This document shows positions 24,160 through 35,103 of a DNA stretch of 64,000 nucleotides, one piece after another. The stretch is taken from positions 43,287,050 to 43,351,049 of the forward strand of contig OY292277.1 in NCBI GenBank assembly GCA_958496175.1. Reading direction: 5' to 3'. Position numbers and translations under genes: made by a program. The notes under the pieces are model-generated. The model was not told the DNA's origin and did no database searches. It saw only the letters and a list, made by a program, of their open reading frames with translations. The stretch's first letter is position 1. Each line of letters begins with the position of its first letter. The stretch is from Sisyra terminalis. Its lineage: Eukaryota > Arthropoda > Insecta > Neuroptera > Sisyridae.

Positions 24160-24228
24160 ACAACAATTTAGTAATAAAAAAAATGTTACTGTGAGATTTG
24201 AACCCATGGCCCTTAATTACAGCGTTAT
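24160..24228 (-). mobile_element. tRNA-like SINE fragment
   Basis: On the minus strand, AACGCTGTAATTAAGGGCC is followed by ATGGGTTCAAATCTCACAG, which contains a box-B-like GGTTCAAATC, then an A/T-rich tail. It has no complete cloverleaf, so it is a SINE head fragment and not a tRNA gene. Confidence 0.45.
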
Positions 24229-24356
24229 AGCGATATATATATATATATAATTTAGGGTGACTTTTTTTTTTGACTTTTTTTTTTTGGTCCCATCGTGAAA
24301 TTTTGTTGGAAATACCAAAAAAAAAAATTCTCTGAAAGTTTGAGCCCTTAATATTA

Positions 24357-24964
24357 ATTTTAAGTCCTCGACCAAGACGTGTAAAGATTTCCCATTGAAA
24401 ATACACGGAAACTCTGATTTTTTATTTTTAAATTTCTATATCTCAGCGGCATTTCATGGGATCGCTTTTACCGAAGATGGTTTTTTCTCAGAATTAAACG
24501 CTCTACAAAAGTGCCCATTGCGATAAAGTCGTAACTCACACCGGTGAGGTAGTACGGGCCACTGAACCTGATTTTTCCATAAAATTCGGTTTTTTTTTTG
24601 CATTTATCTCGTAAAAAACAAGAGCTACGGAAAACTTATAAATGAAAAACTTTTAGAGAATTTGATTTTCTTCAAAAAAGTTCGTGTAGACCAAATCGCG
24701 AAGATCAATATTAAACGAGATATTAAGCCTTGAGTTTTATGGAAAAATCAGGTTCAGTGGCCCGTACTACCTCACCGGTGTGAGTTACGACTTTGTCGTA
24801 ATGGGCACTTTTGTAGAGCGTTTAATTCTGAGAAAAAACCATCTTCGGTAAAAGCGATTCCATGAAATGCCGCTGAGATATAGAAATTTAAAAATAAAAA
24901 ATCAGAGTTTCCGTGTATTTTCAATGGGAAATCTTTACACGGCTTGGTCGAGGACTTAAAATTC
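24357..24964. repeat. Foldback repeat with arms of about 235 bp
   Basis: The left arm (24357-24592) and right arm (24728-24964) are near-perfect inverted copies. They share TTTTAAGTCCTCGACCAAG, ACCGGTGAGGTAGTACGGGC and TTTTGTAGAGCGTTTAATTC with their complements. A TA run and GAGCCCTTAATATTAA precede the left arm, linking it to the family at 15.4, 16.6 and 30.3 kb. Open frames within the arms are by-products of the repeat. Confidence 0.85.
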
Positions 24965-25049
24965 ACGCCAGATTAATTTACAGATGGCAGACTTTTTTCG
25001 TACTTCTTGACACTTATTGTTATATTTTGGACAATTTACGCAATATTTT

Positions 25050-25210
25050 TATAAAGTATAGCCTATAAGTTATTATGATGTATCAGCTATATTATTGCTA
25101 AGTTTCATTAAAATCCTTTCAGTTGTTTTTACGTGAAGGAGTAACAAAGATCCATACATCCATCGATTCTTACAAACTTTCGCGTTTATACAATTAGTAA
25201 AGATAAATAA
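25050..25210 (+). mobile_element. 3' part of a widespread insect repeat
   Basis: GTTTCATTAAAATCCTTTCA, ACGTGAAGGAGTAACAAAG, CATCCATCGATTCTTAC and TTTCGCGTTTATACAATTAG match, from memory, the end of a non-autonomous repeat common in insect genomes. The matching 5' end, TACCCGCGACTTCG, is at about 23871. Whether it is Helitron-derived or LINE-derived I cannot tell. Confidence 0.5.
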
Positions 25211-25400
25211 AATAAATATTTTTTGCTGTAAGTTAATTTCCAAGTGAGAATATATCATAGTGCTATAATTTCTGAGTGAGGAATTTTCAATGTGGCCAAC
25301 TTTCGAATGAGCAACAATGCTAGTGCGCAACTTTTTGTGGACAATTTTCGTGTGAGGAATTTTCTAGTGGGCAACTATCATAGAACTGTAAAACCATTCA

Positions 25401-28240
25401 GCAAAATGAACTAAAACCCAACGATTAGATACTACAAGATCTGCACAACAATGAAGAAAAAGTTGGTTACCATTATTCCAGAAGGCATTATTGCCCGCAT
25501 CCAATAGGGCACAGCCCTAATAAAACGGGGAAGAAAATAAAATACCTACATCTAGATGGTGAAAAAGATATAAATATTTGAATTTTAAAATTAGTAATTT
25601 AATTACAAGTTTTGAATACAAATCACAATTTTTTATCGTTCTGGGGGCCTTCCCTAAGAGTTTCCCTACTAAAGGAACTATTCCGGGAAGTATTCGAGCT
25701 CCTTAATTCCACTTTATATGTAAAGAATAGTTGGTGTAATTAAATTGAGGAGCCAATTATATATTTTCAACAGAAAAATATACGAAGACTGCATTTGATG
25801 TTTTGCTGATATTGATGTTGACTTATTTGACTTCAACGCAATACTATTTTGTGTTGTTTTTCCTTTTGGGTTGAAAAAAAAACGAAACACGCAATTTACA
25901 AAATGAAATTATAAAAAAATTGATACTTTAATCCATAAAAAAATGTTTGATAATTTTTTTCTCAATGTCTTATCTTTCTTTGCAAATTCAATTGGTTTTG
26001 AAGTAATCAATTGAAACGCTTGAAAAATTGGATCATAAAAATACACTTGAGACACAATAAATTGTATATGTATCACTTATAATATAGATATATATGGCGA
26101 AAAAACATTTTTATTTAAAATACCAAAACATTCAACTTGAAACTCTGAAAACTTTTTCATCATTTTTGTGTTCATAGATTCTTTTCAATAGGAACCCCAT
26201 TATCTATTTTCATATTTGACCTTCAAATATATTTCTCGGAAAATTTTTTATATTTATATCAAATGAACACATAAAAAGTTTTTCTTTATTCGCTTATTAA
26301 AAAAAAAAAATATTATAAAAATTACTTAAAAAAATATTTTCTGTGAGGAAATCAAACCTCTTCAACCATATTATTCATTTCATTGAATTTGCACTTTTTG
26401 AAATTAACCTTTTGTATTGTTTTCCCTCCTTCTTGACGTCTGCTTGAAATCTTTTGTGTTTTTTCCACCCTTACGGAGCTTTAATGATAAACGAGAGCTT
26501 TTAAGTAAGACTTTTGTTCTCCTTATGCATACTTGCGAAAAAAATGAGAAGCAAGTAATACACTTACTAGTAAGTATTGAGCTTTAAGTCATGTTTGACA
26601 AATTGAAATGTACTAACAAATAAAATTTCAAATAATTTTTTTAGACAATTTCAAGCCTCAAGAATGCATCGATAGAGGGGGTTGACATATTGGCATATAA
26701 ACAAAAGAAGAATCTAATGGTACATTCTTGAACATCCCATATAATTGATAGTTTTATGAATTCCATGATTTTTGTAAGGCCCTTTAAAACCTTGAGATTT
26801 CCTAAGAGCATGCTTAACGTTAGCTAGGACCTGCATTCAATGCGATTCCGCAGTATTTTTTGTTTAAATGACAATAGAAAATCAATGCTGTTCGCGAATT
26901 GTACTTTTCTTCAGAGTCTATTTTTCTGGGCTTTAATAATTTGCATAACAAAAGCATTCAACCGAACAAATTGCCGATTGGTTATTTCAATAGAACAAAT
27001 GAAAAACTAAAAAAACAAAGAAATTCAATGCAATTGTTTTTATTTTTATAAAATTCAATTTTCATTAAAAAAAATAAAACTTTTCAAATATTTTCCACCA
27101 CAAAAATATACATATATGAAGAGTCCCCATATCCTCATTAAAATAACATCCCTTGTTGGTACTAGTTTTTAAAATTAATATTTGTTCAACACCACTCATT
27201 TCCATCACGGCATCAAGGTAAAAGAGAAAGTAGCGTGGAAATGTGTATATAAAAATGCCTATAGAGAAAAGCATGCAACTACTCTAAATAAATAATGATT
27301 CCCATTTTTCCACATGCCTTTGCACCTAAAGCTCCATCCCCTAAGTTTCCACTTGCGGAAAATTGGAAAAGAGAGCTTGGAAAAAATAAATTTTCTACTA
27401 TGGTCTCTGGTCGCATAATTTTTCTCTTTTACTACTCATTTTTTTTCGATGAAAATTTTTAAAGATGAAATTTGTACGAAGTGTTTTTCATTTGTGATAT
27501 ATGTTTATTATGTTAAATAATTAATTCCAGGTGTATGGTAATTCTATGCATATATGTGAGGGGTGAAGTAAGTGTTTGATGATAAAGTAAATGTGATGGA
27601 AGTCATTTTAATTAAAAGGCAATTTTTCTTCATATATACATTTTTTTTAAATGTTTGAAGGTGAAAATTAATTGATTTAATTAACATTTTTTAGATGAAG
27701 TTGTAAAAGTTTTTGAAAATCAATTTTGCATTTTTCTTTTCGTTTTACATATTCAACCATTTTAATGAATATAAAGAAGTTATAGTATGAATTAAAAGTT
27801 ATGAATTTCTCTTAAATTATTTGTGAAATACATGGATTCTCTGGAAAATTATACGATCCTGGTTTTTTTAGTTTCTATTTCATTGCATATATAAAGACAT
27901 AGTGAATAGTATAAAGGAAATTTATTCTTGGTTTTTGAATTTTGGGCAATGGACCATCCTAATCTTCAGAAAAGGACACTTTAGAAGGAAGAGTTCAACC
28001 ACGCGGGAAACTGAACTTATTAAAAAGCGAAATACAGAAAAAATTAATAGTTTTTATCAGGTCTTTATCTAGGATTTAATTATTTTTGCTATTTCTCAGT
28101 TCTTAGTGATTAATTCTAAGCGAAAAAAGCTCCCATAATTTAATTTTTATTTTTGTGTTTAGTTTTAAAAACTAAAATATTTTTAGTGATGTTTGTAGTA
28201 GAATATAAATGTCCACAGTGTAATATAAAACATTTTCCCA
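25401..28240. other. AT-rich stretch, nothing recognised
   Basis: Several short frames occur on both strands, none with a recognisable domain, and I see no bounded repeat. TTTTTTCATCATTTTTGTG-like simple sequence is common. Confidence 0.5.
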
Positions 28241-28241
28241 G

Positions 28242-28298
28242 TACGGGTTTTTATTAACTCTAGAGCCGCTAAAACTTTGGCAGTTATAAAGCGACTAT
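28242..28298 (+). mobile_element. SINE tail fragment
   Basis: ACTCTAGAGCCGCTAAAAC and GGCAGTTATAAAGCGAC match the tail of the local SINE. Head and terminal A run are absent. Confidence 0.6.
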
Positions 28299-28721
28299 CT
28301 TACTACTAATGTTTTTCTACAAAGGCATTGGACTGTTAACAATCAAAATGCTGTGTAAATTTTCAGAACTATCAGAATAGAGAGTGAGAAAATCTGAATT
28401 CTGACAAACTTCTACTGGAAGATAACGCTAAAATGAAAATTGAAGAAATGGTATTAGAAGAAATCATGATTTAAAGATATATAAGATAAGGATATGTTTT
28501 ACTTACTATATTCTCAATGGCTATCTTCTATGAAGTTCTGGAAAATATCGAATTTGGAGTAATATCGGATTTGGAGAAATATAGAATTTACCCATTTATC
28601 AATGGGAACATTTTCAATAAGATCAGATATGCCATTACCACCGTTGTGTTGCTCGAATTATTGTGTTGCGCAGAATTTGCAGAGGCTAATGAATCGTATA
28701 CTTCCATGGTTTGTAAATTAC

Positions 28722-28853
28722 ACAGGTTGCTCCATTAGAAAAAAAAATGACGTCATACGAAGAATTTTGAAATTGATAAGTCTGAAGATATGTACGAATT
28801 TCTTCTGGATACGTCACGTATCCATCACGTAGCCACCATGAGGCCACCTGTGT
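28722..28853. mobile_element. MITE of family B, copy 1
   Basis: TACACAGGTTGCTCCATTAG at the left and GAGGCCACCTGTGTATTTTA at the right form an imperfect terminal inverted repeat. A longer copy with the same ends lies at 53295-53537 inside the transporter intron. No coding capacity. Confidence 0.65.
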
Positions 28854-29283
28854 ATTTTATAAATCTTGGTATACTTCGGTATAGCGAAAACTATGTCCAC
28901 TTTATAACTACGAGAAAAACTAAGACCATTGCATTTGCTAAGACATCTGTACAGGTTCATCTGGTTAGAGGCCATTCATTAATTACGTAGGAGTATTGAA
29001 GAGGAGGAGGTTGAGAAAATCTCTATATATTCTTATGTTTGGGGGGAGGGGTGAAACTTATTTTTACGTAATACTTTGTAAATAAAAATTCAAAATTAAG
29101 AATTTAATTCCATTTACGATTCCGAATGGTTTTCTTCATTTTATACTGTACGATGTTATTTAAACCCTATTTAAAAATCAACTTTGATTTTTTTGCCGAA
29201 TTTCAATAGTTACACTATTAATAGAATGTATAAAGTATATTGTGGCCTTATTAACGTAATATAATTTAGAAAACTAAACTATA

Positions 29284-29400
29284 AATATAAATTTGAACAA
29301 AAGTTCAAACAAATATATTATTGACCTATTGTTCAGATATGTATTTCGATTGCCAAGCAATCTTCCTCAGAGGTCATCAAGTAGTATTGGGATTGCTCCA
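29284..29400 (-). ncRNA. Decayed hammerhead arm, relic
   Basis: One arm of the 43.4-kb family: AATTTGAACAAAAGTTCAAA, then on the minus strand CUGAGGA (N7 is G, allowed in the hammerhead core), stem II GAUUGC/GCAAUC and GAA. The stem III palindrome has decayed to AUACAUAU and the first stem I pair is lost, so it is probably inactive. Confidence 0.55.
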
Positions 29401-29621
29401 AAGCTGCTATGTAATGAGTCATTAAGTAATCACTAAATGAAATTTGTTTATTGCATATTGAAAAAAAGCTACTAATTAACATTTTTAATGTTGTCTTCTT
29501 TGAAGAACGACAACATGGCTGAATAATCCATTCGGTCTGGACGAAGATTAATGATTTATATTAATTTAGCTTTCACTGTATGATTTATTTTTTAAGACTA
29601 ACTTAAAATTAGTTAAAGTTA

Positions 29622-30040
29622 TTCAAGGTCAAAGTTGAACTAAAGAGAAATTTTAATATTTTTTCAATTTTTTGACACAACCATCAATTTTATGAGAAAA
29701 TTTTATAGGACATTTTTTGTAGAGCACTTTTTTTCTATAACTTATCTCTATAAAAGTTTTTGATATTTTTTACAGGTCCTAAATTATTTGCATTAAACTG
29801 AAAATTCCCTGAATTATTATATTTTTAATATAAACATTATTTTTTTTATTTTAATTAAATAACTTAGGACCTGTGAAAAATATCAAAAACTTTTAAAGAC
29901 ATAAGTTATAGAAAAAAAAGTGCTCTACAAAAAATGTCCTATAAAATTTTCTCATAAAATTGATGGTTGCGTCAAAAAATTTAAAAAATATTAAAATTTC
30001 TCTTTAGTTCAACTTTGACCTCGAATAACTTTTCAAGGAA
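29622..30040. repeat. Foldback repeat with arms of about 180 bp
   Basis: Arms TCAAGGTCAAAGTTGAACTA...TTTTTACAGGTCCTAA and TTAGGACCTGTGAAAAA...TAGTTCAACTTTGACCTCGA are close inverted copies around a 50-base spacer. It lies next to the CTTAATATTAATATTAAG and (TA)n end at 30220-30360, so it belongs to the TA-associated family. Confidence 0.8.
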
Positions 30041-30330
30041 TAAATATATCTAAAACTTGTGTAAGAGACCTTTTTTGTAGATCGTTCAATTTTCTACAAG
30101 AATATACCTTAGTCATTCCGAAATATTGTCACCAACGTGAGCTATAAAATTCCAAAGTGCAAGAGAATATTGTTCCCATGTTATTTAAATGGAAAATTGA
30201 AATTTGCGATGCGGTACCTCTTAATATTAATATTAAGAGCTTAAACTTTCACAGGATTTTTTTTTGTTAATCTCAACTATATTTTCGATATAATTAAGAA
30301 AAAAAAATCATCATTTTTTTTGAATCAGTC

Positions 30331-30358
30331 TAATATATATATATATATATATATATAT
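30331..30358. repeat. (TA)n microsatellite
   Basis: Pure TA run directly after CAGTCTAATA, the same junction as at 16430 and 24230. Confidence 0.85.
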
Positions 30359-30892
30359 TCGATTATTGTTTTATGCAAAGTATTATCGTTTGAAGATTTA
30401 ATAATTTCTATTTACCCTTTTTATAAAATCAGTTGTAATTCTAATATTCATATTGCAAAAACTGAATAGTGGGTCTAATAATAATATAGTTTTAGTCTCA
30501 GTCTTACAGCAGCACAATATTATAATTTGATTTATTATTTGTTAAATTTTTTTTTATTCACTTTAAACTGTAAGTTTAAGTATAACTGATACTTTTTTAA
30601 AATTTATTATTTAGAAGAACGAAGTAGAATCTTACGTAGGAAAGGAGATAGGAAGTTTGAGAAATTTTATGTATCATAATGGGGAAATTTTATGTATTAC
30701 AATATACAGATATTTAAATTTTTTGTGATTTAAATAGATACAATGTTTGTTGTTCCTTTACATTTTTACGATTCTTTATACTTAAACCGTTATTAATTAT
30801 AAGTTACCAATGATTTTTTATGATAATTACTCTTTATAATTAAACTAGAAAATAAAAGAAACACTTGTGGTTTATTTATTTTTTTAAAACTC

Positions 30893-30980
30893 TTACTACC
30901 GGTATTAAAACCGGTATTCCGGTATTAAAATCTTAAAATACCGAATACCGTTATTGAACTTTTGGACCGGTATTGCAATA
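30893..30980. repeat. ACCGGTATT repeat cluster
   Basis: ACCGGTATT or its variants occur at least five times in 90 bases, in both orientations. This is probably the end of a decayed DNA transposon. No interior or second end is seen. Confidence 0.5.
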
Positions 30981-31584
30981 TCCAATCACAGTAGTTAAAG
31001 TTTACATTTTTTAAAATTAAATTCTCTTATGCTTGTAAATAGAAGTCATAACGTAAAATTTTATATTTTTTTACTTCAAAATCAACAAATTTTCTCTGTT
31101 ATTTAACTATTTTACAATATAACTTTCTTAACTCAAAGTTTTAATTTGGTCCCTTGCAAAAAAACACATGTTTCTATGTATGATCGGATTTATTTTTCTA
31201 GGATAATAACTGGAATTTGTTTAAGAAATTTTTGCTTTCGTAAATCGAAAATTTTTAATTTTATCTCTATAGCTTGAAGGAATATCTCTCCAATTCAAAT
31301 ATACCTATAGTTTGTTCCTTTGCATTGCGCCAAAATAACTTATACTTAACATTAAAAGGCCTATTTATATAGATTTCAACTTTAATCTGCATTTGTTCAG
31401 AAAAAATAAGTTTTCCTCAAATATTTGAATATAAAAATCGCAATAAAACATTCTAATTGGATGAAATCGAAAGCCAAATAACACTGATCAACAAAATTTT
31501 GTAACAAGAAAAGTAAGCAGTAATTTCGAAATATCTACCTAACCTCTCCACAAAATCATATGTATATTAATTTGAGTAGGTCTA

Positions 31585-32440
31585 GTTTCCGTGATATTTT
31601 GTAACAATGTCTGTGGTGTTATGAATATTTTGGGAATACAATACAAAATTGAAGAGTGGCGTTTATTTATTGATGCTTCAAAAACAAGCTTAAAGGCAGT
31701 TTTGTTACAATGGTAATAATCTTCCCTCTGTACCGGAAGGTTAAAGTGCTAACATGAAAGAATCCTATGAAACAATGAAATTTCTTTTAGAAAAGATTAA
31801 ATATGACGAACATAAATGGAAAATTTGCGGAGATTTAAAAGTTGTTGCCCTTTTATTAGGATCGCTACTTGGGTATACACAATTTTGTTGTTTTCTTTGT
31901 GAATGGAACAGTAGGGATAGGGAAAATCATTACGTTAAAAAAAACTTTGTGAAAGCGATGGATAAAAATGGCGCTGGATTTCAATACCTAAAAGAAAAAT
32001 TCCCTAAAACCAGTGACGCTAAGATTAAAGAAGGTGTGTTTGTAGGTCCTCAAATCAGGCAAGTGATAAAAGATGATATACTTAAAAAACAACTCGATGG
32101 TCCAGAAAAACCAGCTTGGAAAGCACTTATAAAAATCACTGAAAATTTTCTTGGAAATCACCGATCAAATAACTATAAAACTATTATCGAGGAACTTTTA
32201 TAGAATTATAAAGCATTAGGCTGCAATATGTCCTTAGAAATACATTTTTTACATTCACATTTAGAGTTTTTTCCCCCAAACTTGGGTGCCGTTAGTGATG
32301 AACACGGGGAAAGATTCCACTAAGACGTTTTAACCATAGAAAAACGATACCAGAGAAAATGGAGTCCAACTATGCTGGCAGATTATTGCTGGGGATTACA
32401 GAAGGACATTATTGACGGCAAATATAGGAGAAAATCATAA
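31585..32440 (+). pseudogene. Broken copy of an arthropod repeat-family protein
   Basis: The first frame reads EEWRLFIDASKTSLKAVLL. After a one-base shift near 31702 the second frame gives NGNNLPSVPEG, ICGDLKVVALLLGSLLGYTQ, CCFLCEWNSRDRENHY, KIKEGVFVGPQIRQV and then AVSDEHGERFH and MLADYCWGLQ. Stops interrupt at 31742, 32201 and 32321. About 40 residues normally between the CxxC block and KNFVKA are missing. I recall this as a high-copy family of uncharacterised arthropod proteins, probably carried by a mobile element. Its function is unknown, and this copy is dead. Confidence 0.8.
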
Positions 32441-32449
32441 GAAAGTACT

Positions 32450-33510
32450 TATATGAATATTATAACATTGATAAAAATTTAATTTTTGTTGAAATAATTT
32501 GTAATTTAAGGAAAGTAAAAAAAATCATACAACAATAAAACTATTCGTATCTAAAAGTTTAGACTACTAATTCTACTCTACTTGACCTTATTCCTAACAG
32601 AATCAGCCAAAATTTTTCTTGTTACACAAAAAAAAAGTTTTTTTGTTGATCAGTGTAATTAAACAATCTACAGTTTACAAAAATTTTGATTTTGATAAAC
32701 CTATTTTTTTAATAAATAATTAATCATCAAATGTAGTACCTATTCAGAATATTTTTGGTTGAGAAATTACTATGAATTCCAAGCACTTAGCAATAATTGA
32801 AATGAATACTTTTTTCAAGTGACAAATCAGTGAGTCGGAGACCTTTAGTCAATAATATCAAATGGTAATATGATTGTTTATGACTCCACTGGCCCACATT
32901 GTACAAATGTATTAAACAATAGATATATATTAAGAGAATAAAGTAGTTAAGAGAGGCCAGAAGCCAAGGAGTTGTACAACATAATCCAATTAAGTGATTT
33001 ATTTTTCAACTTTCCTCCTGCATAATTGCGTCAAACACCATTTCCAACATTTCTTTTTCAAGTGCAAGATATTGATGCTAATTTATTGTGACACGGTATC
33101 CTTTTAAAATGAAAAGGGGATTGTTGGCGGATTTGATTTTCTCGAAAATTGAAATTTCTGTAGAGTTTTCGTTTTAAGTTTTGTGAAATGAGTCGATTAA
33201 CTTGTGGAAATAGAACTTTTTGTCGCCGATCGAAATTGTCGAGGAATTGTCAAAAAATTGGTGAGTGTTTTTGGACCAAAATAATATTTTTTGATTAATA
33301 ATAAAAATTTTTAGTTTAGGTTTCTCAAATTTGCTTCACTCCCCTTCCCATCGTAGTGCATTCATCACCTTAAATATACTTTTTTATTTGGTTATCAATT
33401 CCTACTATGAAACAACAACTTTAATGCAATTTTGGAATATTGAAACATGACTTACGGTTGATATTCCGTCAAAAATTTTAATACGTATTAAAGTATTAGA
33501 GGGACCGGAA
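32450..33510. other. Mostly AT-rich; one candidate exon
   Basis: Nothing recognisable except a possible first exon at 33188-33260, listed separately. Confidence 0.4.
33188..33260 (+). CDS. Candidate short first exon (weak)
   Basis: An ATG-led frame of 24 codons, rich in Cys, Arg and Ser (starts MSRLTCGNRTFCRRSK), runs into GTGAGT, a strong splice donor at 33261. The 100 bases upstream are somewhat less AT-rich than the surroundings. I find no following exon and no similarity, so this may be chance. Confidence 0.15.
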
Positions 33511-33512
33511 AG

Positions 33513-33910
33513 TAATACCGTTTCTGATTTTATAGACATTCAATTGCCATTTATTGGTTTATAAGTTATTTTATAGTCGTACTAAAGACATTTTCATGTT
33601 AGAATAACTTGTCAACTCATAAAAATATTAATTATTCTGAAATTTATACTAAAATGATTCGATATATGTTCGAAGGAATACAACATTGGTATTGATATCT
33701 TTTCGAGTAAAGTAATACCTGGTAATACCGTTTCTGATTTTATAGATATTCAGTTGCCATTTATTGGTTTATAAGTTATTTCATAGTCGTACTAAAGACA
33801 TTTTCTGGTTAGAGTAGCTTGTTAATTCATAAAAATATTCATTATTCTGAAATTTATATTGAAATGAATAGTTAATGTCCGAAGGAATACACATTTGGTA
33901 TTATAATCTT
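33513..33910 (+). repeat. Two-copy tandem duplication, period 210 bp
   Basis: TAATACCGTTTCTGATTTT at 33513 and 33723 start matching units. Both contain TTGCCATTTATTGGTTTATA, AGTCGTACTAAAGACATTTT and CGAAGGAATACA. Confidence 0.85.
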
Positions 33911-34233
33911 TTCGAGTTTTACATGGGAGTACAGCAAAGTTGCTACCAAAACGTTGTCAATATTTATCCAAGTGCATTAGTTCAAAACCGATTAGAGGTT
34001 TTGAACGCCCCTGACAAAACAAATTTTGGCGCCTTTTTATATAACAATATACAAATTTGCTACAAAGTAAACGAAAAATAGTGATGTCAAAAATAAGATG
34101 TCAAGGGAGGAAATGGTACCAAATTTATGTCAAGTAATCGAAGAATTGTCAAAAATTCCTAAATAATTTTATTTATTTTTAGTAGGATAGTGGACAAGAA
34201 AGGATGTAGATCCATGTACTAATTATTAATTGT

Positions 34234-34271
34234 GCGACATGTTTCGGTCTTTTATTAGACCTTCATCAGGC
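34234..34271 (-). ncRNA. Hammerhead motif, left arm of element 3
   Basis: Minus strand: GC then CUGAUGA, stem II GGUC/GACC around UAAUAAAA, GAA, then the six-base palindrome ACAUGU, C and GC. Two stem I pairs adjoin the core. Confidence 0.75.
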
Positions 34272-34408
34272 TTCTAAAATCATACAAACACATGTATTAC
34301 AGAATCCTTCAAACATTACTAATTGTTAATTGTTATTTAACTAAGGTAATTTAATAATTAGTAATGTTTGAAGGATTCTGTAATACATGTGTTTGTATGA
34401 TTTTAGAA

Positions 34409-34446
34409 GCCTGATGAAGGTCTAATAAAAGACCGAAACATGTCGC
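34409..34446 (+). ncRNA. Hammerhead motif, right arm of element 3
   Basis: CUGAUGA at 34411-34417, stem II GGUC/GACC, palindromic stem III ACAUGU at 34438-34443, predicted cleavage after C34444 and GC/GC at the base of stem I. The palindrome is two bases longer than in element 1 but still self-complementary. Confidence 0.78.
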
Positions 34447-34854
34447 AAAATTAATAATTAGTACATGGATCTACATCCTTTCTTGTCCACTATCCTACTA
34501 AAAATAAATAAAAGTATGTAAATATGGACACAACCAATTTATTGATTCCTAAATAATCTTGGTCGACTAACCAAGTACCCAAAAGTTCTCTACTGTCAAT
34601 AGAGAAAACTTTATTCTGCAACGATACTGCAAGATTCTTCTGCAAAAGAAACGCCCTGGGAAAATTGCTAAACTTAGGGGGGGGTGATATTGTCATACCT
34701 ACTATAATCGTCCAAAGTTGTCTCATCAGATTTTGATTAATTTTAATTCGATTAAATTCGATTCCATTGCTTAAACATTTTTTAAATAATAAAAAAATTA
34801 AACTGAATGGATATTTTTTTTATAATTTGTGTTGTTTCGCAATTTGTCCCAATC

Positions 34855-35088
34855 TTTCGTAATCTGTATCGATTGCACCATCAATTTGAAGACGATATTA
34901 GCCAATTAATGAGAATCGTAAGCTATTTATTTGAACTTTAAGGTGAGAAATGTTCCATATTACCAAATTGTAATCAAAATTGCACCCCTCGTTTTGATAC
35001 ACAACTAGATAGCTTACAATTCTCAAAAAATTAGCTAATATCGCCTAAATATCGATGTTGTAATTGGTACGAAAATTCAGTTCATAAT
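34855..35088. mobile_element. MITE of family C, copy 1
   Basis: TTGCACCATCAATTTGAAG... and ...ATATCGATGTTGTAATTGG are inverted-repeat ends. Inside are GCCAATTAATGAGAATCGTA and GATAGCTTACAATTCTC. Two further copies lie in the arms of the large palindrome (about 43920-44120 and 44600-44810). Confidence 0.65.
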
Positions 35089-35103
35089 TTTTTTTTACTA
35101 TTA

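Larger units (their letters stand above)
23411..25400. mobile_element. Nested repeat complex with terminal inverted repeats of about 180 bp
   Basis: The left flank (23411-23600: GTTGCTCACAAGCATTATTG, CACACGAAAGTTGCC) is the diverged reverse complement of the right flank (25245-25400: GTGCGCAAC, GAGCAACAATGCTAGTGCGC). Between them lies a second element, from TACCCGCGACTTCGTTTACG near 23871 to AACTTTCGCGTTTATACAAT near 25180. That element is interrupted in turn by a foldback repeat at 24357-24964. I see no intact coding region. Confidence 0.55.
34168..34544 (+). mobile_element. Hammerhead-bearing foldback element 3
   Basis: A 377-bp element flanked by the perfect 13-bp duplication ATTCCTAAATAAT (34155-34167 and 34545-34557). 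The arms run from TAGTAGGATAGTGGACAAG to GCTTCTAAAATCATACAAAC and back. The asymmetric right tail contains GGACACAACCAATTTATTG, which matches the left end of element 1 in reverse, so the two copies lie in opposite orientation. It has one hammerhead per arm and no coding capacity. Confidence 0.85.

Noticed and set aside
24160..24228. tRNA gene on the minus strand
   Set aside because: A box-B-like GGTTCAAATC exists, but there is no complete cloverleaf or acceptor stem; better read as a SINE fragment.
24158..24966. Open frames on the minus strand within 24.16-24.97 kb
   Set aside because: They lie in the two arms of a foldback repeat and encode the same low-complexity text twice; no domain, so they are by-products of the repeat.
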